A stretch of DNA of 64,000 nucleotides from Hyalella azteca (Eukaryota; Arthropoda; Malacostraca; Amphipoda; Hyalellidae). Both the position numbers and the translations under genes were made by a program. Below are positions 52,000-64,000 of the stretch, piece after piece. Positions within the stretch are counted from its first letter, which is position 1. Each line of letters opens with the position of its first letter. The notes under the pieces are model-generated. The model ran no database searches, was not told the origin of the DNA, and worked only from the letters and a program-made list of their open reading frames with translations. Location of the stretch: NCBI RefSeq assembly GCF_000764305.2, contig NW_025947730.1, positions 418,064 through 482,063 of the forward strand. The letters are read 5' to 3'.

Positions 52000-54900
52000 T
52001 AGCAAGGGTTTTTAGTCAACCAGTAATTCTGGAGCGCGAATAAATTTACTTAACTACATTTTTTCTAATTTCACTTTTTCGTAATTCCCTTACCAGAGTT
52101 CTGTGCCTATAGTTAAGATTATAATCAGTTAGATATATTATGACCGGAAAGACATGCAAACAGCAGCTCGATTCGGAAATTGATTTGGTCACTTAATAGT
52201 AAGGATGTACTGTCTATGTGTCGCATTTATACGACACTATTTTATTTATTTTCATATACGCATTTATACGACATTTACTATTTATAGAATACATAATATA
52301 CGGACTATTTTCCCCGATAAATTTTTAAACGAATTTGTCGCTTATCACCTCTCCAGAACAGCAAGAAAAAAAAATGCACCATCAAGTGCTGTGTATTTCG
52401 TTTGGCTATTGGCTATACACATTGTTTTTATCGCATTTGCTATAGTTGTTCAGAAATATCCCCTCTAATTTTAAATTGTATAAGATCGTCTTAGCTTCAA
52501 AATTCTTGTTCATTGCATTGTCTATTGCAATAGCGGACAGATTTGTTGACCGAGTCGCCATTCTCGAGTATTTGGACAGTCGAAGCTCTGTCAACATTCG
52601 ATCTTTGCTCCTGAGACTCGAGTTAGGCAACTCTGTATTTGGGTTCAAAGTCTCACGAGATGTGCTTCAGTTTGAAAAATAAAGAAAAAAAGAAAATAAC
52701 TTGCGGAGTCATTTTCCAATTCTGCAATCCACTCGATTCATAAATGAACCGCAGTGAAATTACCGGCTTTTTATTGTTGGCTATTAATAAGTGGTTTAAC
52801 TAAAAGGTACCCGATTTATATGATAGTTACTTCTGGTTGACAAGACTGATACAAATATTGTATACGTGCCTTCTTTTCTTTGCAGTAGAACCGTTAATTG
52901 CAGCTCTCAAAAACATGATTGCCATAGACATGAAATTTTTTACTAACACCATTTCTGTGTATAATTGAATTCTTTAAAAGCTCATTAAAATATATTAATG
53001 CCAAAAATTATCAAATTATAAAGTAGAATTTTGTTCTCTTTTCATAAATGCATGAAAATGCAGGTCAATGTATGAAAATTGTATTGAAAATCTATTAAAA
53101 ATTAACGTGGAACATGTCGACAATGTTTACACTGTATAGTAAGTGTACGAAAATGATGTGTACATACAGAAAAAGTTCAGATTTATATCTGAATAGACAA
53201 AAATCCCAAAATATTAAAAATGTTTATGGGAATTCATGCAACATTTATATGCGTAAGGTCCGAATAACTGCTCCTGCTAGGGACGCGTAAAATACGCACC
53301 CCTCCTACATCCATTTTATCAAGTAGGGCTTCAGACAAACAAACGCAGAAATACGCCAGCTAAAAATATATATCATCTGAATTGCGAAAACCCGGTAGTA
53401 AAGAATTGACTAGCTATAGCATCTTGCATCTTCTTCCCGAAGATTTCGCCAGAACCAAATCAAGATCAGTGAGAGACACGATAATGGTTCACGAGCAATG
53501 ACTAATGAGGTTTTGAAGTAGAGGCGACCGTCTCATTTGGCCATCGAAGTTTTTTACAAGATGAGCGGAATAAAAGTGATATAGATTCAAAGTTAGAAAG
53601 TCGTAAATTTTCATTCTTTTATTTATAAAATACGTTAGTTATTTTCCTATCAGAAATAACAACATGATTAGTGTTTAAGTCGTCCAAAAAAATTTTTGTA
53701 TTTCACTAAGCTTTCCACCCCTTAACTGCTTAATTAAATGGTTGCAACAAGCACAAGACTAGTCGAGAAAGTTTTTCAATTACTTTTATCGTTCCTGAGA
53801 GAGCATTTTTTGGTATTTGCGCTGAACGTCATCATATTAACAGATTTTCATTTTTATTTTTCTTATCGTTTAGGACTGAGCTATGGCGATATTACATCGT
53901 AAACTTGCAAACAAACTTTTGAATAACATTAGAGTTTGCAGTGACATAAAATCGCATTTCAACAAACCTTCTAAAAAATTCATTGTCATAGCGAATTTAT
54001 CATATTTTTCTTCTCTCCTGGACCTATGAGCTGTAAGGCAATAGACCAAATTTTATAGAAACAATTGTGATCAATGAAAATGTAGCTTGTCCAATCGCTT
54101 CTATGTTTCCAAATCTTTTTCGTGATATAATCAACTCTCTATTGAACGTTCCAAATTCAGGAGGCGAATTATACTTATAATTTTTTGAGGTAATTATGCA
54201 TGGCAAGCACTTTTTGGGGGCAATTTTACATGACAAGCACTTAATATACGCAACATTAAATCTACATTAAACTGCATCGAGCGCAGCCAATCCAAGATTT
54301 ATTGGGAAAATCTATGTAAGAATTCTTTTAACTGTCAGCAAGCAATCATGTACATTGTATCAGCAAATGGACCTGGACGTTGAGTATAGTTCACCCAGTA
54401 AGTTTTTGATGGCAATAGGACGGCCGAGACCTGAGTGCTTTCCGCTGTTTTGTGGCTTTTTCCAGTTATAGCTTCACTTTTCTTTCACAAGCAAACACTT
54501 TAATTGTGTTTCTTTTGTCCAAAATATTCTGTTAAGTTTTTAAGTGACCAATATTGTAAAAGTTTGTGGAAATAAACCATTTCTACTATTTTTCTCCAGT
54601 TTAAAAGTTGACCGAGCTTGGTCCAATTAACAACGACTTTTTAAATTAACGAATTATTGTATTTATCAGCAACATTACTAATTTCTAAACTGAAATTCTA
54701 CAACAATGCACTCAACATTTTTTCATATAGTTTGATTATATTTGATTATTTTACATTTCACTTTGCACATAATTTTTAAATATCGTTTCATATTTTGGTT
54801 CTACAATCTGGAAGATTATTCATTATTATTCATTATTATTATTCATTATTAATCCAGGGATTATTCATTATTCACATCCCTGGGTATAGAACAAGGAATC

Positions 54901-57900
54901 AAGTCGAGCTCAATTACAGTAACGCGAAACATAAACACAAGTTTTGTATTGGTTAAGCATACGAAATTTGGCTCGAATAATTTTTACTTTGAACTTATAG
55001 GGACATTTTACGCAAAAAAACATAAATTGCGTTTATTAAAATAATAGTTAAAAACGGATTCATGCAAACTCATTTAATTTCCCATTGCTCAGGATTACTA
55101 GCGCTTTTGTGCAGAGCTCTCAGAATGGGCGGCAGCTATGAGGTTAAATGGCTAGGACTGCAGGGCCCAGGCAATAAATATCCCAGTCAAAGGCCAATAT
55201 TTCTTAAAGAGACGCAAAGGCAGGTCATTCATCTCTCGGCAGCTGACCGCCATGTCCCTTTGGGGGATTAAAGAAGGTCTTGATTCTGAATGAAACGAGT
55301 CAAGGGTAAAGATAATTTGCCCAAGTATAATATTTAACTCGATATCTTGACGGTATTCAAAGCGTTCATGAAAGCTGTACTTCCATAGGTTCAGCAGCAT
55401 CAAGCTTTATTCAGATATTGAAAACAGATCTTGTCTCTTGATTATACGTCCTCTGGAAATAACATTCATCTGATACTTCTAGCGCGATTAAGCTGTGTTA
55501 TTCCTCAAAATTCGCCAGCATTCAGACGCCAGTAACGAGTTTTGTAGCCCAAATTTAAATAGTTGCGTTTGTGACCATCTACAATTAAGGTTTAAGCGAG
55601 TCTTAGGGTGCTTGAAATTGCGGAGCTTCTAGTCGAATTATCCCCACGTGCTTTGAAAGAGATGACTCTTCAGGATGAGATCCTGGACCACCAATTGTTC
55701 GTATCAAAAACTCGTTTACGAACTTTACTTATTGAATTCTCACCGTCATGACACTGGCGCGGGCACGATGTTGCATCGCTGTATTATTTGGGGAGCCTTC
55801 GATTCGAAAAATGACCTGGCACAAATATTTCTGTCTAATTGCTAGTTGAGACACATGATTAATGCCCACGTTGTTCATTATTAAACATGTTATATAAGCA
55901 TTAATTCATATTTGCCCAATTTCACAAGACGAAACTGCACAAAGATATCGCTAAAACAGTTGCGCTTTTAAGCACTTCCTGTACTTAATTTTTATGCAGT
56001 AATTTACCTACCTGCATTGTGGTTATTATTAGTAGTAAAAATTCATCATATTCATCATCAATTACAGTGAACTTTTCTGCTTCGGGCGAACATCTCAGTG
56101 TATGTATAGTTATAATTAATATCAATCGCATTCGTGATCGTACCATGCATGAAAGCGAGATCGATATACCTACATATCAGTATATAGATAACATTTTTAT
56201 CAATCACATTCGTGATCATACTACGAATGGACGCAAGATCAATGTACGAAACATTTGCTTGATGTTACAATGCAACAAAATCTTGTATAAATTAATGTAA
56301 CCACTCCAGCACCGATCCTCTACTCTACACCAAATCACAGATTATCCATCCAAACTCAGGCGATCAGGTCACAAAGTCGACAAAATCTTTTCCTGTGGTG
56401 GCGTAGCCCAAAAATCCCTTGCATCTTGATGGTGTTAGACAGGAAGCGATTATATACATATCAAAGCTCATGGTTGTGGCAAGGTCCAGCTGTGTGCATC
56501 TTTGTTGCTCTATCTTATATCTTTGGTGAGTGGACTTATTAATTGCCTTGACAGCCGAGATTTGACTTTCTACGTCATTAACTTTTGGTCGATCATTTAT
56601 GCATGAGGATCGTAAAATATTTGCAGTTGATTTGCCGGCATTGTGCAGAAATAAGAACTGTCAAATAGTTTATATTATTAGAAGAGAGTATTTAAACACA
56701 CATCAAATGATTGCAGGCCGGACCACATTAAATTTTCACTGCTCAAACACCCATTTACAGGATCCAACTTTCATTTCAGAGATCACGGTTTATTGGAATG
56801 CAAGCAGACTGGAACGAAAAACCATAAAATCAACTGCAATAATCCACCTTAACCTCTAACCTCATCAATGAGTTTAGAACCTCGTTTTAGGTCGACTTAG
56901 GACCATTTGCTGCTAATATCGGTGTTTCCCTTACCATGACTGATGGAGGTCAAATGGCTGCTCAGACGATTAGATATTTGATCGAGCATGAAAAGGCTCG
57001 ACAAATCTGAAATGTCTTCTTATACTTGAAGTATGAAAATTAAAAACTAAAATTGGCTTATAATTTCAAGATAAAATAAAATATACCTTTTTACAAAGTT
57101 TATCGTTAGTACCAGCCTTGTGCACATTCACTTGTCAAACGCAGTAATAAAGGTAAAGAAAAATATTGCATGGTAAGATCAAATGCCAGTTGCATCGTAA
57201 TAAGTCGTAAACTAACCAGTATTGCTCATATGGCTCATTTTTAGAGCCGCATGCCTTTTCCCAGCATCTCATTACCTTATCATGGTCAGATCTCTCAAAG
57301 GCGCTAACCGTCCCGAAAACCACCATTTGCCTATACTCAGCGTGATGCTGTTCGGATAAATTCAATGGTCAAACGTTGCGTAAAAACATCCTAACTCCGT
57401 GTAAAAAGATGAGGAGGAATGTGGAAATTTCTCACACTGCGTGAGTCCGGAAAGGCTTGGCCAGCAAACCTTTTCTTCGAAGTTCAATTGTGCTTGGGAC
57501 TTGCGTCGCGTGATCGCACAGGCACTTATAAGGCCGTATAAATTACCTAGTGATGCTATGGTACTCTAATTCACGCTATGAGTTGCCGCATTGAGTACTT
57601 CAGAAATCTTAGGTTGCCAGTATGCGGTCTCATCTCGCACAACTCATGTTTAGACCACGAAACACGCCGAGCGTTGCTTTTTCTACGCAAAAAATACGAA
57701 GAGAAAATGGTTATGAGTGAAGGAAAATAGGACATTGTATGTACTGTTTGTACGAGCGGCTTGGAATACTGGATTCTCACTCCGTAATCGTAATAATCTT
57801 GAAAAAATTACAAATTTTGCTGGTAAGAAATTTTTCTCGTGAAGCAGGAGATTCTTTAGTAAGGTTATCAAAATTGTTGGTTTATGACTATTATACCCAC

Positions 57901-60900
57901 ATTAATGTTTCATTTTACGCTTCATTTACAACTCTGTGGATGCGTTTTTTTTTTGCATCGAGTTTTACATTTTAATTTCTAATCAGAATACTGAATTTTC
58001 TTATGTAGCAGAATATAATTGGAAATAAATGTAAGCAATTTACATTACAACCCTCCGCTAATTATAAATAAGTTTAAATGAAATATTTTAGAATATTAAA
58101 TTTAATATAATTATTTACATTTATACTGAGTGCCATAAGTAGGCATGGTTTATTAATAAGATGATTATGTTAAAAATAACTAATATAAAATCATAAATCG
58201 ACTCTTTTGCTCTATATAAACTGTTTTGATACGGAGACAGTAAACACGTTGGGTTAATTTATAAAATAAGAAATCAAATTCAAAACCGAAATGCAATCAA
58301 TAAATCTTACTTAAAATTCCCTCATGTTACCTTTAATCAGACTTATTTTCTACACCGAATACCATATATTCTATTATGAAATTTTAATACATACTTCTGA
58401 TTATTAGTATAATTTTCTGAAGAACTAATCAGCTCCCCCAGACTCCCCATCACGAAGGTAAAGCGTCTCAATCGTTCCCCAAACATTGAGGAGTCGTTGC
58501 GAGAACGTAAGACTTTTCTGTCGTGCTGTGTTGCGCTCATTTCTCTGAAATTTTGCGATGCTCGGATGTATCTATTTTCTCATTTACGAATTCTTGCCAT
58601 CAATTCTTGTTTCAGAAATCGTTTCTTTGCGTGGCAAATCTGTTACTACCTCGTACTTGAAACTAAGTCGCTATTTCTTTATTTTTTAATAATTTCAGTC
58701 AAATTTTCAGATGTAATTTAATTTATTTCGAATCATTAGCCATTTTATGCCTCAGAATCAGTTTCTACGTTGAACTACTTTCTTCGCTGCTACTCCCTTT
58801 GATAATTTCTGATGCAGACTCACCTGTTAATTTTTGCACCCAATTTAATCAACTCTTCTCTTCTGCCCCCAGTTCAAAATAGCGAATTAACTAAAAATGT
58901 ACTTGAAAAACACACTAGATTTTAAATCAGTGTTCAGTAAAATCATCCAGGCCTCTTGACAAAGCTGCTATCAATCATTTTCCAAAGTATTACTCGAGAA
59001 ACTGAAAAAAACTGGTACGCCGAGCAAATTTTATAATATTAAAGGTCCGCCATGAATTATGTCCGAGCTGTCCATTATTAGATCCCTTTTGGGGTTGATA
59101 TTCCGGGCTGAAAGTGAAGGATCTATATTTACTTTGGAACAAAGTGTTAAATTTATTGCTAAATAGCGAAAACGATTTCAGCGAACTACTTACTGATAGC
59201 GAAATGAGATTAATTTTGAATATGGGCTGCAAATTGCCACAGCTGATGCGGTCTCATGACCACACATCAAATAAATTGCCGGATTTCAGGCCTGACGCAA
59301 AGCTGTTTGTTGATCGATCGTAGCGCCATCATCTCTGTACCATCAACGCTGTTAATTAATTAAAGAGTAGCACAAGACTGGATTATGTACTCAAGGCACG
59401 TGTGCAACGTGCACGTGAAAAGGCAGCATAAAGCAACAGTTCGGGATTAAGTAAGGTGAGTTCCAATGGCATATAATAAAATAAATTTAAGAAACCATAA
59501 AAGTGTCTGAACGCACTTCATGCTTTTACCCACAAACTCGCGATGCTCTAAATTTCCGAGAGCGTAATGCCTGCACGTCGTTCAACATTATTTATTGATA
59601 ATTCATTACTTCAAGGTGTTTTACTTTTTTGTCCCCCGATTTTTAAAATTTGTACACAATCTTTAATGAACTTGAATCGGAGTTAAATAGACCAATTTTC
59701 TCTACGATAATAAATGAACTTTAGATATTATTGGAACCTTCTAGTGCTCACCATTCATCAGCGATAACATTGACCAGTTGTTTGGAAATTGGTTCAATGT
59801 ACGGACAATACACTTAGTTTCTTCTTTATTTATTTAAATATTTTCGACTGATGTGCCCAACCAAGTCGAGCAGGGCTAGAGTGATCACGCTGCCATCCAT
59901 CATGGAGAAGTAAAAACTCGACTCGAGCCTTGCTATAGATGGAAGTGTGACGACAGCACTGCTCGAGTTGCGATCAGGTTGTGGGATAAGGGAAAATCTG
60001 GCTCGACCTCTTCAGCCTCAGACGCATTTAACTGGACTATTTATGATCACTTGTCTCTTCAAAATAATTGCGTTAAGATGATAACTAAAAGTGAGGTACT
60101 GATAAACGATGGAGAAAGTGTCATTTATTGTAACTTTAGCAGGTTCTTCTTACTTAATTTTAATTTAAAGAATCACTATTGAGATACAGGGTCTGCTGCC
60201 TGATCGAGTACGTGCAAGCCATATTTTTGGCAGGTGCAACATAAACCTTCTTGAATTTCTATGAGGCACACTAAACAAATTTGTGCTATGCAGAGCGTAA
60301 AGGGAAAATATTGTTTTTCGACAGCCGGCGGAGATTAATTTCAGCGCCACGGAAAAGCCGTTTTGGTCGTGAGCAAACGCACACGGCTTAAACGGAAATG
60401 AAAAACGTGCCGCTGCGTCACTGACGAACATTAGGAAATGCCCAAATATAAGCTTATTGCATCATATATACTGCAAACACCGTACGTCATTCATGGGGTT
60501 ACTACGCAACGAATTTCTATAATCCCATTGAATTAGTTTCCGCAAGTCTATCCTCTACAAAAATAATTTAGATTTCTCACCTTCATTCTTCCTAATTTAT
60601 GATCACTTCCAAAAATTCTGAGTACGGCGCTTAAGTTCACATTTTGGGCAAATACGAGAATGTCAAAGAATTTTTGTTTTTGCGTGCCTTAATAAGAGGA
60701 TTTACTATTTTATGAGATAAGTGGACACGGTTTTGAATTTATAATTTTAATAATGTCATGCAATCTTTTCTGTAATTAACTAACTCTTAACCAGGTGACT
60801 AAATCATAAATTGACATAAATTTCATTCCAGAACATAATAAACTTTATTTAAAAAAAGTGAAGATGTCCTCCGAATTACTGAGGCACATTATAGAACCTG

Positions 60901-61700
60901 CCGGATATACGGACTAGCCAAGCCATCGAGAACACTTCGTCGCATGAGTGCTTGTGAAGCACATTGAGCTGTGAGGCTGCAGAGCTATTCCCAGGTACGA
61001 GTTCGCTGTTTGTTCATCATGTTATGTAATTGGTGTTTTTATGAACTTATTCGTAATTGCATTATGTTGAGGTTTCCTAATACGATTATCTTGATGTGAA
61101 TCTGCGTTATTTTACTACTTTAGGGCAGAACGCATTAACCCTTTTTCTCTCCCTCCTAGAACTTTCTCATCCCTTAATTTATTGCCAGAGAGTTTATTCT
61201 ACCTAAAAGGCTAAAAGTTATGACAATTTCATTTGGCAAAGCCAGAAATAAACTTCTCATAAAAACTAACCAAATTTTTTCCCAAAGAGGAAATATGCAT
61301 ATAGAACATTTTACTCTTCAACTTGTATACAACTGATTTTTTTCGTATTTTTTTCGGTAACAAGAAAATATTTAACATTAAATAAGGTCTCCGTAGTTCG
61401 ATGCGTTGCAGATTTCGTGGAATATTTTGTCAGGTCATAAAATGAAGAAATGCGGTCAGTGGACGACAGAAGACTTAGACGTGTTGCGTGGTCACGCTCT
61501 GCGCTTGTTTTGTTGGATTGCTAATCGACGTTTGACTTCGGTTTACTACCTTAAAACTCAGGACAGATCAGTGTAAAACCCGCGCACATCTTCCTTCAAA
61601 ATCGAACAGTCCTCTTAAGGTATTAACTTTAGTTTAAAATGCACTGGATATACCCAATTCTCTACTGGCAATTTTTTTATAAATCAAATAAATTTTGAAG
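52000..61700. other. Upstream intergenic region without a recognised gene
   Basis: AT-rich. Scattered frames of up to about 90 codons, none with family motifs and matching splice sites. Small items are an (attcatt)n tract at 54820-54860 and a duplicated segment atcaatc(g/a)cattcgtgatc near 56122 and 56199. Confidence 0.5.
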
Positions 61701-61749
61701 GTTGCAATTCAAGCGTTTGTTAGTAATTCATTCTTTTAGCTTCTAATTT

Positions 61750-61890
61750 GAAACGCATTATCATCCGAACGCATTATCATCCGAGTGCATAATCATCCGA
61801 ACGCATTATCATCCGAACGCATTATCATCCGAACGCATTATCATCCGAACGCATTATCATCCGAACGCATTATCATCCGAACGCATGATC
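61750..61890. repeat. 16-bp minisatellite (cgcattatcatccgaa)
   Basis: About nine near-identical copies. Confidence 0.95.
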
Positions 61891-62869
61891 GTCCTTATAT
61901 CCTTCCAGAAATTGGACTCTTATGCTCACATAATTAACATCCAACGAACAATTTTAAAAATAGTAAGAAATTCGAAAACCTCAAAATTCCCAAAAATAAA
62001 GAGAATTTTTTCCAAAATAATTCTACATGCGAGGTGATGGAACTTTCTAATTTACTTAATATTGGAATTCAAATGCAAACACTTTCGTAAATATTTCAAC
62101 TTTACCATGCATTGCATTTATGATTTGGAGAATGGTTAATTCTTACTTGATCTGATAGTTGATTTGCCTTCAAAAGTCTGCCGTACATATCATGATGCTA
62201 CATATTTCCGTATGGAGGTCTGGTGATCGACGCATTGCTCGTTTCCGTGGGTTTGTCTCGTAATTGCGAGTCCGAGCGCCCGCTGATTATGTCCTCTCGT
62301 GTGGATCCTAATTCTCGCGTGGGTAATTGAAAAAATTAAAAGGCGTGTCAATATTGAGATTAATTTCCGGAATATGATTGTCGGCTTCCTCAAACGTAGT
62401 CTGTCGGTCGCCCATGCATGAATTGTATGATTTTGTTGCTTGTCTCCTTGCGCAACTCCTGTTTGATTTTGTTTACCTTTACTTATGTGCTGTCTATGAA
62501 CTTATATTTATTTGTGGACTTGTTTAAGAACTTATGTCACGAAATTAAGAGGTTATTTCTTTGTTTATATTCAGCTACCTTAAATTTTGATTCAAAATAC
62601 TTGCTATGATAAAAATATTTAATATAAAATGTGAAATTGTCCTCTTCATTTTCTTCTCAGGCATAATAATATATATTTATTCCACAACCTACAGTTTCGT
62701 AGATATTAAAAATAAATAAATTTTATAACTATTCTTTCCAAATTGCCTCCAAACCATTAGTAATAATTGTTGCACAACCTGGAGTTATATTCACGTAATT
62801 ACGAGCGAAAACTAAAATTGTTGCACGAACAATTAACGTAGAACAATGCACTAAACATGAACTAATTTG

Positions 62870-63070
62870 CACCGTCCTATCTTGCTACCATCTATGCGTC
62901 TATACGGCGACACACAGCTATACCTTCACCAGCGAGCGACCGGTGGAGGGATGCCTGGCGCTCCTTGTACGGTCAGACTCTGCTGCATCTGTGGGACTCC
63001 TGCTGCTGCTGCTTCAGCGAGTACTGCGCTCCTGCGGCTTCATCAGAACCTGCACGGCTCGCACGCACAG
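62870..63070. other. GC-rich, possibly exonic block
   Basis: GC content and a CTG/CAG run stand out from the surroundings. On + it can read SVGLLLLLLQRVL; on - one frame has MQQSLTVQGAPGIPPPVARW. Neither has matching splice partners, and strand is undecided. Confidence 0.25.
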
Positions 63071-63074
63071 AGAA

Positions 63075-63375
63075 CCTGCAGGTACTTACTTGCAGGGTGA
63101 AGCAGCCTGCACTTACTTGCAGGGTGAAGCAGCCTGCACTCACTTGCAGGGCGAAGCAACCTGTACTTACTTGCAGGATGAAGCAGCCTGCACTCACTTG
63201 CAGGGTGAAGCAGCCGGCACTCACTTGCAGGGTGAAGCAGCCTGTACTCACTTGCAGGGTGAAGCAGCCTTCATTCACTTGCAGGGTGAAGCAGCCTTCA
63301 TTCACTTGCAGGGTGAAGCAGCCTGTACTCACTTGCAGGGTGAAGCAGCCGGCACTCACTTGCAGGGTGAAGCAG
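63075..63375. repeat. 27-bp minisatellite with a 5'-splice-site-like core
   Basis: Eleven copies of ggtgaagcagcctgcactcacttgcag. On the minus strand each unit reads ctgcaa|gtgagt or gtaagt. Because 27 is a multiple of three, long frames are open on both strands (9-residue repeats QGEAACTHL on + and CFTLQVSAG on -). The minus frame starts MKVQLICFTLQ at 63392. Confidence 0.93.
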
Positions 63376-63379
63376 ATTA

Positions 63380-64000
63380 GCTGCACTTTCATTTAAGTGT
63401 GTTTTAAGAGCAGAAGCCAGATTGTTAAGTATAATTAATTTTTTCACTTATGTTAACAAATATGGACTTAACATGTTTTATCAAAATCCTGGACAGCTTC
63501 TATGGAACTCCAAAGATACAAACGAAACACTTTTCATTTATGATCGATTCATTCATAACTGACGAAAATTGATTATAAATAGAGAAATTCATTCAAATAA
63601 TGCAAATTTAATTCAACAAATTAATATTTTGTTTGGAGTTTGAGAATCAACTACCGCTTATTTGTGTTCCTTAAATTTACGACAATGTTCTAGAAATCCC
63701 TTCTCAGCAATCCTTCCCGAAGTTCCTATTGTCATCAAATTAGGCTACGAAGGAGCGATGAGATCCACATTGTTCCCAATTTTGTTTATTCCACAGCATT
63801 GTTGTGGGGTTTTGTTTATTGATTTGCCTGCTATCATTTCATCCGTTCGCAGAAAACTGCTTGAGTGATCAAAAAAGATGAACACAACTCCATTTTTCTT
63901 GAAAATTTTCGAGAATAAAGCGATACCATAGATCGTGTGGAATGCATTTTTGGAGTGATTTTTAAACCCATTAAAGATATTAAACCCACTTTTTCAGTTT
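63380..64000. other. Right flank, nothing recognised
   Basis: AT-rich with no supported gene. A 68-codon plus-strand frame at 63662-63868 has no recognisable motif or splice context. Confidence 0.4.

Overview
The window looks like nuclear DNA of an arthropod, most likely a crustacean. It is AT-rich, has small GT-AG-bounded exons in long introns, and is crowded with minisatellites, microsatellites and short non-autonomous transposons. There is no bacterial-style gene packing. Most open frames are chance ORFs or the opposite strand of real exons. The species assignment is inference; the gene structures below come from exon reading, splice sites and codon phase.

Two convergent genes can be reconstructed. 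(1) On the + strand, 83-3517 holds the last four exons of a carbohydrate sulfotransferase (HNK-1 / chondroitin 4-O-sulfotransferase-like family). Its upstream exons lie left of the window. (2) On the - strand, 50386 down to 8650 holds what appears to be a complete 21-exon integrin alpha gene of the insect alpha-PS2 / RGD-binding type. It has a signal peptide, a seven-bladed beta-propeller with FG-GAP and cation-binding repeats, thigh and calf domains, an RGRR furin site, one transmembrane helix and an LGFFKR tail. All 20 internal junctions agree in codon phase, and the joined frame is 4335 nt (1444 codons plus stop). Two large low-complexity insertions sit in the thigh (exon 15) and calf-2 (exon 19) regions.

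The rest is intron or intergenic DNA. 3.5-8.6 kb is the convergent intergenic space, with an LTR-like remnant, two minisatellites and a degraded copy of the integrin 3' end. 36.6-50.2 kb is a 13.7 kb first intron holding a Tc1/mariner-type MITE, a hAT-like element, several minisatellites and a small GC-rich exon-like block. 50.4-64 kb is upstream of the integrin gene; it holds a candidate promoter or leader block near 51.0-51.3 kb, a few weak ORFs and a 27-bp array at 63.1 kb.

The most unusual observation is that tandem repeats start at exon-intron boundaries of the integrin gene, so the repeat unit carries the exon edge together with its splice site. This is seen at the exon 10 donor (9 copies, about 58 bp), the exon 18 donor (3 copies, about 94 bp) and the exon 7 acceptor (3 copies, 105 bp). 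A degenerate version may exist at exon 13. The 27-bp array near 63.1 kb also carries a 5'-splice-site-like sequence in nearly every unit.
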